A stretch of DNA of 64,000 nucleotides from NCBI RefSeq assembly GCF_932526225.1, contig NC_064035.1, positions 1,404,501 to 1,468,500 on the forward strand, given 5' to 3'. Positions 40,211 to 53,212 of the stretch are shown here, in pieces. The translations under genes and the position numbers were made by a program. The stretch comes from Nematostella vectensis. Its lineage: Eukaryota > Cnidaria > Anthozoa > Actiniaria > Edwardsiidae. Position 1 is the first letter of the stretch; every line of letters starts with the position of its first letter. The notes under the pieces are model-generated. The model had not been told where the DNA came from. It ran no database searches and worked only from the letters and a program-made list of their open reading frames with translations.

Positions 40211-42764
40211 GTGTGGTCAGAATTTGTATGGAATTATTTGTATTATGCCTTTGACTGAACCATGTTGCATCTGCACTCTCGTAATTCAGCATTCCAGCTG
40301 CAAGGAGGGAGATAAGCTTCCCAAATTTATTTATTAATTTATTTATCTATGCAATGAGTATGTTACGATCGTACGTTACATCTGACTTGGGGTATATTGC
40401 TAAAACTCAGTGTTTTCACAACGTCAGCGATTCCCTTGGGTTTAGGGAGGAGGTTTATAGAAGGGTAATTCACAGTGTACATGTTTATTGGAATCAACCA
40501 TAGGTTTATTCGAATCCAGCCCATGTTTTCAGGGCTTTGATGAAAAAGGATATATTTATTTGAAAAAAAAAATCATATCTTTGGTATTGTTTTTATTACA
40601 AATCCCTGTGCTAACAAACAAACAAAAATAGGTAAAAAATATTAAGCACAATATCACTGTTATCGATAAGGTAGATTAGGGTGAAAATGCTTGAGGTATT
40701 CTTTTGAATGCTTCGGGACTTACTATATGCTATCGAACCATTGGCATAGTATCTTGGCCTTATAGCACTAATAAGGTTCGGCATGGAGCTCACCATGCAG
40801 TTATCTAGATATGGAAAAGATTTTATCGGCCAGTTAAGCAATAGTTTGCAGTTAGATTTCTGGGGCAGTATTTTTCGCAAAATTCTAGATCACGGAAGGC
40901 GAAGCCAAAAAAATAGTTTATATTGACAAAAAGATAAGCAAACAGCAAGAGCGAACCAGGTAACCTGTATGGTTATTTTGTCCTGCTATCTTATCCTCAC
41001 GATTTTAAAGAAAATGTAGCGGCATGATCCTGAAAACGGTTTTTACGATACAATACAGGTTTGTTTTGCCAAATTAACAATAGATCTTTAGATCTTCGAA
41101 CGGTCGCTAGTTTTTTTTTTTTAGTAGCTCACAGCGAACACTCGCTGGAAGTAACTGTTTTTATTACATTTCCTCAATTACAGATTGTTTTACTTTATTT
41201 GTCGACAACTGAGGCTGACAAAAATACCACATTAGTGCCGGATATGAAACTAAAGTCATTCCCCTTGTCTGATCGCATTTCCTACCGTCAAGCGACTTCC
41301 TTGGGGGAAATCGAATCCGCCAACCCAAAACGAACATTTTCGCACTTTAAATTAAGCTGGAATGACGGATTATACCGAATTTCCTTCGAAAGAATGCCTT
41401 AGGTGAAAGCCTTCGTGAGCTGAGTGTTATCTTATCCTATTAGAAAAAGTCACTTCTTGTCATATCGGAGACTATGTATCATTGATAACTTTTTGCGAAA
41501 AAAAAATCTCGTAACTTTGGTATTCGGCAAGGGGTTTTTGCTAATTGGGTAATAAAACATTGTTTAGCTTCATTGTTATTTCAAGTGCTTCTATCAACCA
41601 CAAATCGTACTTGGTAAAATTGTAAAATAAGACAGTTTTCTATTAAATCACGGCTTTCGTGGGCTGTCAAATTCATGTAAGCCTTAAATCGATAAAACAA
41701 AAATCCACAAAGAAAATGGACATTAATACAAAAAGAACACCATTGATATTAATTGTACATTTTAATGTATACAGTACAGTTGAAATAAAGATCGATGCAT
41801 TTGGAAACAGGTGTCTTTCATTCGCGCAAATATTGTGCGCTGCAATATCAGCTCATTCAGTCTTCAGTTGATCCGACCCCAGTGTTCGTTGATGCTCTTT
41901 GTGGTAGATATGGCATATTTCATGTTTGTTTTAAAAATTCTGCAAAGATATGATAAAAAAAGCATTATTTTCACACATGTAACAGTGCAATATGAGTAAT
42001 TAATAAGATTCGGTATGTATTTCTAGTAGTCACATTACAGGGAAAAAAAAGTCTTGTTCCGGCTAAAATTGGTTATGGCCAAGACTCAACTTTGTCATGA
42101 AGATTCACCACTTAATTATGAAGGCATAGAATAAAACGAGAATTCTAGCAGGTATTAAAGTTCTGAAAGATAGCATTTTAATCGGGAAATGCGTGGGTAT
42201 TTTTCTCATTATATTTTAACTTATACCGGAAATTTAATTGTGACTACCCAAAGTGTTCAAAGGTAGTCGCTGCACGTCACGTAAGAGAAAAAAGTAATAT
42301 ACCGCAGACAATGTACTGACTAAGTGCTGAGCCTTTTAAAAGGCTGCAAGAATGTTATCACATTCATGAAACATAAACTCTAACCAGAAACGACACGTCA
42401 TTACTGTTAAGTTCACTTTAGTTCTTTCCTATCGATTCTCTCGACTTGTTGCCTCTGAGGCATGCTCCCCGCCTCATCACAATAATCCTTCGGTTGATGA
42501 AAGCAAGCATGACATGAAATGATCACTCACGTTCGTTGACGCCTGTTTTCGCATGGTATCGATCTATTTACAAAGTGGCAGAAGGGCAGTTTTCACACGC
42601 ACTATCTTTATTGGCCAGCAAAAAATTACTACTACTGTACGTTTATTAATAATTTTAATATTTCATTTGTTACACAGTGAGATTATTTTCATTGTGTATC
42701 TTTATCTTATTACCGATTATCTACTACCTCTACTAAGTCTCGACCATATCTTATTCTCTTTCAG

Positions 42765-42908
42765 TACGTTTTTTTCCCACATGGCAACTAAATTTAATAT
42801 TATCGATATTACGCAAACGATCGAAGCCGAGTGCGCTCCGAATATTCCCCGAGTGCCGGTCGCGCCCCCAATGGTCGAGGGAGAAAGAGTACCAACGAGC
42901 ATGCGCCT
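42765..42908 (+). other. possible coding exon on the plus strand
   Basis: TTCTCTTTCAG acceptor before 42765 and CCT|GTAAGT donor after 42908. From the ATG at 42781 it reads MATKFNIIDITQTIEAECAP and on for 42 residues without a stop. No homologue recognised and no neighbouring exon found, so it may be chance. Confidence 0.25.
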
Positions 42909-42950
42909 GTAAGTCACGTGTTCATGTTGATGTTCCTGAGTCCACAGAAC

Positions 42951-43138
42951 ATTGAAAACTGCCGTTATATTGAAAACTGCCGTTATATTGAAAACTGCCG
43001 TTACATTGAAAACTGCCGTTATATTGAAAACTGCCGTTATATTGAAAACTGCCGTTATATTGAAAACTGCCGTTATATTGAAAACTGCAGGTATATTGAA
43101 AACTGTCGTTATATTGAAAACTGCCGTTATATTGAAAA
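42951..43138. repeat. 18-nt array ATTGAAAACTGCCGTTAT, ~10-11 copies
   Basis: Near-perfect 18-nt units in tandem; the multiple-of-three period leaves open frames on both strands that I do not regard as genes. Confidence 0.97.
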
Positions 43139-44003
43139 CGCGCTTCGTAAACGTTGAAGCAGAAGTGATTAATTAAAGAAGTCACATGCTTAGAACGCAA
43201 AGGTAAACACGAATAAAATGAGCGGATATGTATTTTTTCTTCATGAATGTGCCGTTTTTACATGTACCTTAACATGTTAAGGTCAAGCGTTACATGAATA
43301 ATTCGATTGTTTGGGAAAAAAAGGTATTATTTCTTTTTCTCAAACTGTTTGTATTCATTTTAGCGTCACTCTTTGTCAAACCCCAGTACCCCCTCCCCTC
43401 CCCTTTAACCCACAGACCTTCAACCCCCCCCCCCCCCGCGCGCCTTCCCATAGACCCCCCAGCCACGACCGATGCCCCTACGATATCAAACATCAATCCT
43501 CGAGAATTTGGCCCAGATGGATAAAAACCATGTCCAGTCTTACCATTTCCCCAAGCTAGTTTGAAGATATTAGAGAGATATAAGAGAGCAGATATGTCAC
43601 GTTTGAAATCACCTCCTAGTTGTAGTTGTTCATTTGCGTGCAATATAGAATTAGCTGAGAAAGAACGGGTTGTACAAAGTCTGGGTAAGTCCTTTTGTGA
43701 CTGCTCATGTGAACATTACACAAACGGCTTCCCCCAATGAAACAGGTCGCCCTTGTAGAGCTTTTTCCGTGGCGTTTAATGCGAGCCTTTGTATTTACCG
43801 TGGTGTTTTATTAGAGCCTTTCATTTACCGTGGTGTTTAATGCGAGCCTTTGACAAATAGCTAAGAGATTGTCTTCAACAAATTGCCTATGTCATTTTTC
43901 ATAAACAACTAGAGATTGTCTTCAACAAACAGCTAGACCAAATTGTCCGTGTAAACGGAGCTTTACTTTGGCGAGTCACGTGGCCCTTACCTGAATGATT
44001 ACG

Positions 44004-44282
44004 TCATTGCCGAAACTCACGACGTCTGTCCAACTCCCTCTTTCTCTCTTCCATCAGCTCTTTCAACAGCATATCCACTCTCCTCGGCTTCGTCTCTTCC
44101 TCTTTGTAGTCGATGCTCTCTGTGCTCGGCTGGTCATCGAATGATTCGGATATACGACCCGTTCGGCTGAGCTTCACCATCTCGCGACGACCTAATCTGA
44201 AGTGCGCATGCGCCATATCGGAGACGAGTAGAAGTGCTAGGCACGCCGCCAAAAGGATCATGAGGAACCTTCTTGTTTCCAT
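44004..44282 (-). CDS. small secreted peptide precursor B (HFRLGRR motif), not recognised
   Basis: 92 residues. Signal peptide METRRFLMILLAACLALLLV followed by SDMAHA, with predicted cleavage after AHA. The mature chain begins HFRLGRREMVKLSRTGR: Gly-Arg-Arg after four residues is a classic amidation plus dibasic cleavage site, so HFRL-amide is a possible product (inference). The remainder is acidic (SFDDQPSTESIDYKEEE) then strongly Arg/Lys/Glu-rich. No cysteine in the mature part. A TTTTTCAG acceptor lies just upstream of the 5' leader, so coding is in one exon. Same strand, layout and N-terminal motif as precursor A. Confidence 0.7.
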   Translation of the reverse strand: METRRFLMILLAACLALLLVSDMAHAHFRLGRREMVKLSRTGRISESFDDQPSTESIDYKEEETKPRRVDMLLKELMEERKRELDRRREFRQ

Positions 44283-44959
44283 TGTGTAGAGTTGTCTGAA
44301 AAAGATTCAGTTACGTGGGTCAAATTTGGGACAACATGTTTATGTTTTCTATTTGCTGGCGTTTAGTTCAAAGCTAGATTTGTTTTAAGAAAATCTGCAA
44401 TATCGTCGTTACCGTTGAGGTCGGTTACGAGCCCCCCCCCCCCCCCCCCCACTATCTCCTACTCGCTAAGAGCACCTCCCGTTGGCTTGTCGCCGAAGGC
44501 CACAATTTTGTAGCCGGGAGTATCAATGTAATGCTGCTGAATAAAACCCGTATCTTATTTTGTACTGCGATGGGCTCAATAAACAGAAATTGTTAAAACA
44601 ATATCGCATGATTCTGTGACTGTGTTATGAGACTATTTGCCAATATCTCATAAATATGTGTTCTAGAAAGTTCTACGATGGTTCGCACCTGTTTTCAATA
44701 TTGACCTTCGTCACCTTTTCACTGTTCATCCTGAATACTAAGTATGCACCTGCTAGTCAGAGGCTAGTCATACAGGTCATGCGCAGTGTTACTTATTCCA
44801 AAACCAGTTTAGCGTTTACTCAAGATAAACATCTAATTTCCAGATATGTCAAACGTATTCCTCAGCCTCATTCCTCTATAGTATTTTATATGATTATTGT
44901 TTCGAGTCAATTAACTGTTATTCTAGCATCGACGGACTCTCGCTTTAGTAATCATCATT

Positions 44960-45352
44960 TCTGAAATTGTACCTTTTCCTTAGATCAACATTAATTTGCA
45001 ATTCTTGCATCACCTTCGTTAGAGCAGTCAAACTAGTTTTTGGCTGAATTATTAATTAGTTAGTATAAATAGGAGTTTACTGTAAAACATATTGTACTTG
45101 TGATAACGATAGCTTGCTGCGGAGGCTATCGAGTAAGTTCTGTTGGCTTCGTGAAGACAATCCCTAGTCAAGGAAGAGGTCTAGTAAGGATTCCCTTCTA
45201 TCAGCCTCACCTTCTGAGAATCGTCTGATCGTTGTCTCCTAGAACGAGCTCGAATACCTCCCTGCTCGCTAAGCGTGGTTGCTTTTACAATAAAGTTGTT
45301 GGTGAGGATACAGAAGCTACCTAGTAAACGATCCCGGAGAAACCCCTGTTTA
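44960..45352 (+). mobile_element. possible solo LTR
   Basis: TATAAATAG near 45063, AATAAAG near 45290, and an end reading GTTTATTACAAC that resembles the end of the LTR at 31707. Boundaries and target duplication are not clear. Confidence 0.3.
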
Positions 45353-47101
45353 TTACAACTGTATCACACAGATACCTTAAGATCACGCAAAAACGCCCAA
45401 GAGCAAGAACAGATTTTTGAGCATCAACCAATTCAGACCGAGGCAGAAATAATCTAGCCCAAATATATTCGTATTCTTTTATTTCAAGGCCTCGTCTACA
45501 AATTGCATGTAATCCTCAAGTCATAACGGTGTAATATATTCTTGCGCACAGAACAGTAAGCTCTGTTTCCAGTGGACGTCGGCGCTTTTACAGTCCTCCG
45601 CCCTGCTAACAGGTTGGTGGAGACACGTACTGCGGGCTCACAGTAACAGCGGGTAATTGAGCTTAACAAATCAGAGACTGATGGGAAAGAGCCAGCCGTC
45701 CGACGCGAAAACCCAAACCAAGCGTCTTTTGTCAACAGCATTCAATGCGCTCAATTTACACATTTTTCTAAAACCAGAATGTCTTACTTCCGCTTTTACT
45801 GTCTTTAGCATTGGGTGTCTATTGAAATACCAGATGGTCTTCATACCTCAGTCAAAATAACAGCAAGACAGGCGTTCTAGCAGAGACAAAATACTAGAAC
45901 CGACATACTAAAAACGCATCTTTGTTTATGGGAGATTTTAGGAAATACAACACCATGGGTATACAGAGCCAACTGTTTTACTTGGCAATGATAACTATAC
46001 AAGAATGTTTTGGCCTCTGTTTGTGTTTAAAAAAAAGACTATGCGAGGTATTCTAACTGCTTCCTGATTGGCACACAAATATAGATATTTATCCACCCAC
46101 ATTTAAAAAACAGAAGTCCTTCTGCCCCTCTCTTTGATAAAACCGCCAACATCCGACGATACTTGCCTTTTAGCTCGTGTGCCTTTTTAAAATTTCATCT
46201 AGCGGTGTAGTAATTTCATCTAATTTATTTTGTGCGCACTTTCTTTTTCACGAGTATCCGACGAAGCGCTAGCTTTTTGCCTCTTAACCTTTTAATGGGA
46301 CTTAGCTCGTTGTCTTTGATTTGCCTCTATGCCCTCTATAAAAATTTAAGTCAATTAAAGTAACAAAGTGCGACAAATCAACAGTAAATGTTACTTCGTG
46401 AAGTTCTCGGAAAATCTTAGTGGAGATAATAAGTGTCGGGATTTTTTCATTTAGGAAATAAACAGCTAATGACTCGCATTGAACTCAATGTCTACAAATG
46501 TCATGCCATATTTATAGGTTTACAAGCACTGGTTTGAACTGTGATGAATTTCGAGCAAATTACGTTAAGTGCTATGATTTGTCGGAGGCGTATGAATGAA
46601 ATTGACAACAAAGAGATTAAAATCAATTTACGACAAGTGATCCGTTGCTATCTACCGGCTTGGAGAAAGAGTGTTAAACTTGTACTCATGTATTTAAAAG
46701 GACATTAACTTCTCGATTTGAGGAACTAGTAAAATCCGATTTTGTGGCTGATAAATTTAGACACCAAGCACCGAAATTCGCATGTTCGACGAGCTTTCGT
46801 GTATAAAATGATAACTGAAGAATGGACAAAGAGGCAAGAAGGTTTATAAAAAAGATTTAACAGCAAAGTTGTAACTGTTGAAAACAGTCACAAAGTGTGC
46901 AGCCAAAGAAATTTCAATTCCTTATTTCTTTGAACTAAAAAATGCATAAGATTTAATTCACGATACAGTAAAAAAAAGCATTCTAAAAAGAAATGTATGA
47001 TTGGATTAAACATTTAAAGTGTCCTATAGGAAAAACATCAGTATTTATTACAGGGCTGTTTGTAACGAAAGGAGAGAGTGGCCGAGAGTTGTATGCCATA
47101 C

Positions 47102-47177
47102 CTGTAGGGCGGCGATCGTCCTCCGAGAGCGCTTGCTGAAAACTGTGCTCAGGTATGTTTGACAGGATCTTTTTATA
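47102..47177 (-). promoter_or_regulatory. TATA box and untranslated first exon, probably of peptide gene B
   Basis: On the minus strand TATAAAA (47177-47171) is followed by a likely start near 47147 and an exon ending CTACAG|GTATGG at 47102. The coding exon of peptide gene B lies 2.8 kb downstream, the same arrangement as in gene A. Confidence 0.45.
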
Positions 47178-50100
47178 GAAATCCCCAGCTAAGTACTAGA
47201 AATAGCATAAATGATTCATTCACACAAAGCTTTAAAAGCGTCTGATATCCATAATGAATGGTGCAAAGTATATTTGACTAAACTGTTATGGGGATGGTTA
47301 GCAGAGGAAATAGCCCAGGGGGAGCATAGCCATATAGGGAACACAAAGAGTTCGCATGCCCTACTTTGTCTTCGTGCGCTGCTACGGGTTTTCTCGAGAC
47401 CAGAAATGTGTAACCTTAGGATTATCATGATATGTAGATTTGACCATGTTTGAAAAGAGGGTGATGATAGAAACGTAGAACGCATTTGCGAGTTTTCTAG
47501 AAGCGCGCACATGAATATGGATTTGGTGGGATCCACTTTACTTCCAAAATCCACTTGCTTTTTTGTTCTATTAACGGGACCGGAACGTTACACCTTCAAT
47601 TACACCAAATAGCAATAGCGAGAAAATTATCACTGGAGCGGATAAATTGAAAGCCATCATCACCTGACGCGTGGCCTTGGCGCTTTTTGGACCGATTAGA
47701 AATGATTTCATGGTGCAATGTTCACGATATGAGCGGGAAAACGTTATGGGAGCCGCAGGCGAATAATTTATATAACGTTTATAGCTCGGGCCATATCACA
47801 CCACACAAGATCGTTACTTTGGAATCTGTACCAATACTTTAGTAATCGAATTTTGTGTACCTTTTAGGATAATAGATACTAGTCTTTTATTAGTCAAATA
47901 AAGAGTTTTAAAGAAATGTGCGAGTGTTTAGACCTAAGTTTAGTACTTTCTTAGTGTTGTGTTACTTCGTTTGGCAACACTCTTCTTCACGAAGAAGCAA
48001 GCAATCATAAACATGATCGATTAATTGATCTGAAATTGCGAAACCAAGTAATTTAGCAGAGACAAGCACCACACATAATAAATACACTATCGTGCCGCGT
48101 AAAACACCCCGGCATACGTACAGCTGTGACTTGTGAATGATACTTGAGGACTTTACTAAAGTCTTATCCAAAGGAAGAGAGAGAGTCTGTCAATCTCGAT
48201 ATCTCGTACGTTCCTTGTTTTGCAGTTTTGTCAAGTTCATGAAATTTTTAAACAAGAAATTAAGAAAAAAGGCAGCATGTACAAACTATTAATTTATATA
48301 TCATTATGAATAAAACTGGAATATAGAAAAGCTTTACGTGGGGATGGACGATTTCATATGAATGTTCAGTCGCTCTTGCACGCTTAGTTACCTAAGGGGA
48401 TTTGTTTCGCACTTCTGCGTTGACAAAAGCATAAAAATATTTAAAACTTCCACCATTTATAAGACAAACAAACAAATACACTTTTAGCATTATTATATTT
48501 AAAAAAAGATGTTTTCAGCTAACATTACTCAAAGGGAATAAAGATCAATAATAAAGATTTTTTACTCGCCATTAGATCAATGTTGAAATTAAAAATGTAT
48601 TGAATATTAACGATACAAAATAATATTTAAAAAGAGTCCTATCATTGCGAGATATCGGCAAGCTGAGGGAATTTGTTGTCGTAACTTGAATAACGTTAGG
48701 AAAGAACAAGATCGATTAGAAACGAGTTTCCAGTAGGAATATTTATGAAAATTCCACCCATCATATGGCTAACGAATGTAAGAGAAAACTGCTGAATTCA
48801 ACTGAAAGAAGGTAGATAGCCCAGTGGTAAGGACTATTTTGACAAGAATCATTTGAAAAACAAATATTTTTATCAAAAGCTCTAACACTTACACGTATTC
48901 TGAAAACTTGTGAATAATATTCTGGCTACATGCTAGCAAACTATGATCCAAAATGGAGTCAAAATTTCGCCGTTACTCGAAAATCTCTCTTCAACAGTAC
49001 TAGATTAGAGACTCTAATCCAGATAAATGGCAGACTAAGGACGCTAACTCCTGGACACACCTTGCTTCTCGTTGTTGTTTCCGGATAAAAGCGAGGTGGT
49101 GATTCGTGAAATGCGTGCTTTGGCTAGTAATCCAAGGATAACCATTTCTTCTTTATAAGGATTGAAAAGTGCCTTTTAAGGCTGGAAGTGGAGTTGAACT
49201 CTTAAAAATCAAATAGAAAGCAAACTTTTTCAAACAGTGATTCATATTCGCGTATTGGCCTGAAAATATTTTTAAATGATTCGTCTGTACTTACGAGAAC
49301 AATCTGTTTTCAAGGTTCCCTCTCCTTGGTTGGCGCTTTCTCTGTCGTCTGATGGAGCACTACGAGAATCGGTGGTTAATAACGCTACCACCGGAAAAAA
49401 AACATCAAAACTTATAACAGCAGGGTGCCAGAAGAAAACAGAAACTGGTGAAAAAGCTCAATAACCAATCTCTGTTTGTTGTCCGATCGAGTGGGCTAGG
49501 AGTGATGATTCACTCTTCTTCGCGGGGAGTGTTCATTGCACTCATGCAGCTGCCCGATAGTTTACCGAAATAAACGCCAAGGAACCCAACAAACTGTCAA
49601 CGAAAAAAGGCCATGCAACTGTTAAATCACGGGAAAGACGATCAATTATAATGCCTTATATTTCAATGTTATATTTATTCAAAACTTTAAACAATTACCC
49701 AAGTTGTGCACTTAATGCAATATTTGTTCTCTTCAAATTATGATGTAAACGTTTTTAAGAAATATTTACTATCACATCCAGAATCTTCTATATTGAGCAC
49801 GTTTGCTGTTTCTATTTTTTTCCTTTTTTTCCATTGGAAAAGAACTTTTAACTTCATAACCAACGTAAAGCATCTCCACTAAAATTTCTAAGGAAATAAG
49901 AAAATTCCGATTCCTCCTGATTAAATAAAAAATAGCGTAATTAGAGGATTGTTTGGATAACTTTTTGACGGAGTGATGTCGGCGTCCGTTCATTGATAAC
50001 GAAGTCAATAACGCAAATGAAGCTTCAAGGAGGTTGACATGAGCAGTGGCATTCCACCGGCGTTAAAATTGAGTTTTATTTATTTATGTAATTACTAGCG

Positions 50101-50427
50101 GTCGACTCTAACAGTTTAGCTTTCCGCGGGGTCACTGTGTTTATTAGATTACTCCCACTGCGCTACGATACATTATGCTAAATATGATATATATTTTTTG
50201 CGCGCTTTCCTTAGATATTATTTCTCGAAATATGGATACCATGGCGGTATTATTATGCTCAATGCTCCAACTACAGTTTTATGATCAATATTATGCCGGT
50301 ATAATGTATTTAGCCCGCACCATGTAAACAATCCCTTATTACTTTTGAACTAAAATCTTCCTTTAATAACACGTGTGGAAACTTTCTTATAATCCAGCTT
50401 TTTGGGGACCTTTACATTTTCAAAGCA

Positions 50428-50515
50428 AACCTACTCATACGAATGGCCTTTTCGCAAGTCCCAGCACAATAAACCTACTCATACGAATGGCCTTTTCGCA
50501 AGTCCCAGCACAATG
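50428..50515. repeat. 44-nt tandem duplication
   Basis: Two adjacent copies of a segment containing ACCTACTCATACGAATGGCC and TTTTCGCAAGTCCCAGCACA. Confidence 0.95.
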
Positions 50516-51130
50516 AATAAAGTTAATGAGGGGACAGAAAATTAGGTTTAAGTACCACGACTAAACAACTCATTTGAAATTGTGAAATTGAAGAGGCTGC
50601 ATATATGCCCTGCTTATATCGTTTAGATTTTACGTGTTAACCTATGACAATTAGTACAATTTCCATCTAGTTATTTTAAAGTATCTTGAATTTGATTTTT
50701 CATTGTGAGTTCGTAGTTGTGTATTCTTTTAATTCTCTTTGAGATGTGGCAAACATGTATGTGTATTGATGAAAAACGACTTAAAAGTTACCTACGAATC
50801 AGATAGCCATTAGCAGTATAAACGAGGATCCATGCTTCAAATTACTATAGATTTCGTTAGTGGCCGCAGATGTTTGCACCGACAAATAATGAAATCATAA
50901 CACTTTTGTCACAATTACTTCTTGTTCCGAGACACCTAAAGCGAGTGGGACTCAAATAATGAAATGCCACACACGGAATTGGTTTTAATAATACATTTGT
51001 TGCTCAATAAATGAAGAGTATAATTTTACGGAATAGCCAATAATGTCCATGATAATATGCTGTCTAGCACCTGGTTGAAGATTCTTTTCATAAGTACAAA
51101 AAAGGTCCTGTGTTAAAAGTGAGCACAAGC

Positions 51131-53212
51131 TTATTTAGGAATGAGATCATCGATAGCTTTTCCTTCCTCAAGTCTCTTCTCCATCTCTATAAGAAGCCCG
51201 ACACCGTCCACCATTCCTTGCACAAGCTCCACCTCAGAGAAGCCAATTCTGTCCGCGTTAGAGATGTCATAAACGCCGCCCACAGACGCAGTGTCCACGC
51301 CACCTGTGCCTCGCTTCTGGAGCTTCAGCTTTGCCAAGATAGCGTCGAGTCTCTTTTCGTCCTGGCTTAGAAGCGGGATTTTCAGGTGCACGCCCGCGCG
51401 TAGCCCGGTGCCGAGGTTTGACGGACACGTCAGCACATACCCCAGGTGCTCATTCCACATGAACTCGTACCCAGCCTCTTTGATAAGCGACTCGACTTTA
51501 TTGAGGCCGTTGCAGAAGCGCGTGAAGACTGCGCGCATATCCCCGCCTTTCTCCATGGAGATGACGCGAGTGTGGTCCTCCTCGTTCACCCACACAAGGA
51601 AGTTCTTGTTTTCATTGTGCCAGATCCCGCGGGCGTCGGGCCAATCCCGCGCCATTCCTGCGCATGTCAAAAGAGGAGAGACGGGTTTGTCAAACAGGAA
51701 GTGGTCGTTAATGAGCTGTTCTTGCTCTTCGTCGGTCATCTTGTTCAGGGGGTAGTACTTTCCCTATGATTCAAACAAAATTACAAAGTAACAGAATTAG
51801 AAAACATAAACCTAAACATGACGAGATTGGGGTGTTCTTATGAAGTGTTTATGTATCAATGATAGTTCTCACTAGAAAGCAAGCGCAAACGGGACTGCAA
51901 TCACAAGCGCACCACAAGTTAGCGAACAAGCGCCTTACTGTGCTGCTTCAGAGCAAAAATGTTTTGGTCACACGAGAATTGGGGGCTATGGTCTGTCTCT
52001 TTAATCTTTAATAAATTACTCCCCTATATAATAGTATCAAGTAGCTTACGCTAATACTGGGGAGGGCACCGCCAGTTTACAGCCGGCGGAGATGCGGAGG
52101 CACTTTGATAATTTCTAAGTCAATCGAACGCAAATGAAAGAAAATTAAGCATTTGTATTCTTTTGTTTGATATTACTCATCGTTCACTTAAAAAGTACAA
52201 TAAAACCTTGAATGCATAGTGCTTATTTCATACCTTGAACTCGCCATCGAGTTTTGCTAAGGCGTCCACCGAAATCTTTTCAACCGAACGTCGCTCAGCG
52301 CGGCTACAATGCGGAGGGAGACAAAATCCCCGGATGCTGCGTCCAGTGCGCACGCGCGAGGACAGCACATATTTGGGGTCAAGTGCGCCACCCTTTAAAT
52401 TGTCTGGATTCAAGTCAGTCTTGTGTTTGTCCGTCTTTTTGTATCCCCCATGACGCAGCTCAATGACCGGATCCAGTAATTCAGCGAAGACGTCATAGCT
52501 TTCCTCATCACCAGCAACACATCCAACAGTCATGATGAATGGATGGCCTAGGACATGAGATGAATTCATAACAACAGGAGCTAAGATGGTCAAAGCCCAT
52601 AGAATTGGTTAAAACGCATACTTGACATCTACAATCACCAGTACGCAGCAACTTCACTTTGATCCCCATTATTCGACTCAAGGAGCTGGTAAAGCATACC
52701 CGTGTTACAACACTCGCTAACATGTCCGCCTGCAAGCGCGCGCATGTAAAATGACGAAGATTTTCGATCAACGGATAGTTTTTTTTGAAGAAAATGTTTT
52801 CTTTTTCAAATATTTTTTCGGAAAACGGGAGAAAAGTAATATGGAGAAATTGAGTAAAACTATTAACTGTAACCAAGCAACGAAATTGATATTGTGGAAA
52901 GAGAAATAAATACGAAGTTTGCTGAGCAAACCATGATTCCAAATGGGTACTGATGAAAGAGTATTTGGATTTTGCATTTCCTCAAATTGCTTTATTAAAA
53001 TCTGTGGAATTTAGAGGCATCCCAATACCTGGATTGTCGACTCCAGTTTGGATGATGTCATCGAGGGTGAATCCATTCTTGGTAGATTTGTCCCTCAGAC
53101 TCCTGTATATCTCTTTGGTTAGCACTTTAGCCATGTAGTTATTGTGCTGTGACAGATCAGGGAAGTCATCGTCTGCGCTGAACTGCTTGTAGGCGGATTT
53201 CACGCTAGTCAT
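51131..53212 (-). CDS. CK: Creatine kinase, cytosolic type, three exons, complete
   Basis: Transfers phosphate between ATP and creatine. Exons 53212-53029, 52547-52234 and 51763-51131; phases agree and give 376 residues, the normal length for a cytosolic single-domain kinase. No mitochondrial leader. Visible features: N-terminal domain ([16 protein letters not shown]), [17 protein letters not shown], the negatively charged VNEEDHTR loop, and the catalytic Cys279 in the signature [18 protein letters not shown], which has the Ser of creatine kinases where arginine kinases usually carry Thr. Ends [17 protein letters not shown]. Isolated from its neighbours. The phosphagen substrate is inferred from the signature; other guanidino kinases are less likely. 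Confidence 0.95.

Larger units (their letters stand above)
38950..44003. other. intergenic interval between the two peptide genes
   Basis: No long gene. Contains a SINE-like piece (40050-40200), a possible plus-strand exon (42765-42908), an 18-nt array (42951-43138), a C-run near 43425-43438, and three ~30-nt copies of GTGGTGTTTAATGCGAGCC near 43770-43855. Confidence 0.55.
44302..51130. other. interval with the first exon of peptide gene B, a possible solo LTR, otherwise empty
   Basis: No protein-coding gene recognised. Holds the TATA/first exon at 47102-47177, an LTR-like segment near 44960-45352, a C-run at 44434-44455 and a 44-nt duplication at 50428-50515. Short open frames here have no splice, composition or family support. 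A variant polyadenylation signal for creatine kinase (ATTAAA, minus) is near 50984-50989. Confidence 0.5.

Noticed and set aside
41061-41402. 113-residue plus-strand open frame
   Set aside because: No domain, signal peptide, splice context or recognisable similarity; probably chance.
42717-42917. Minus-strand frame with a transmembrane-like segment
   Set aside because: Overlaps the plus-strand exon candidate, has no good donor or homologue, and the hydrophobicity may come from AT-rich antisense sequence.
47962-48171. 69-residue minus-strand frame with a hydrophobic stretch
   Set aside because: No cleavage site or neighbouring exons, and its start resembles a string at 17800, suggesting a repeat.
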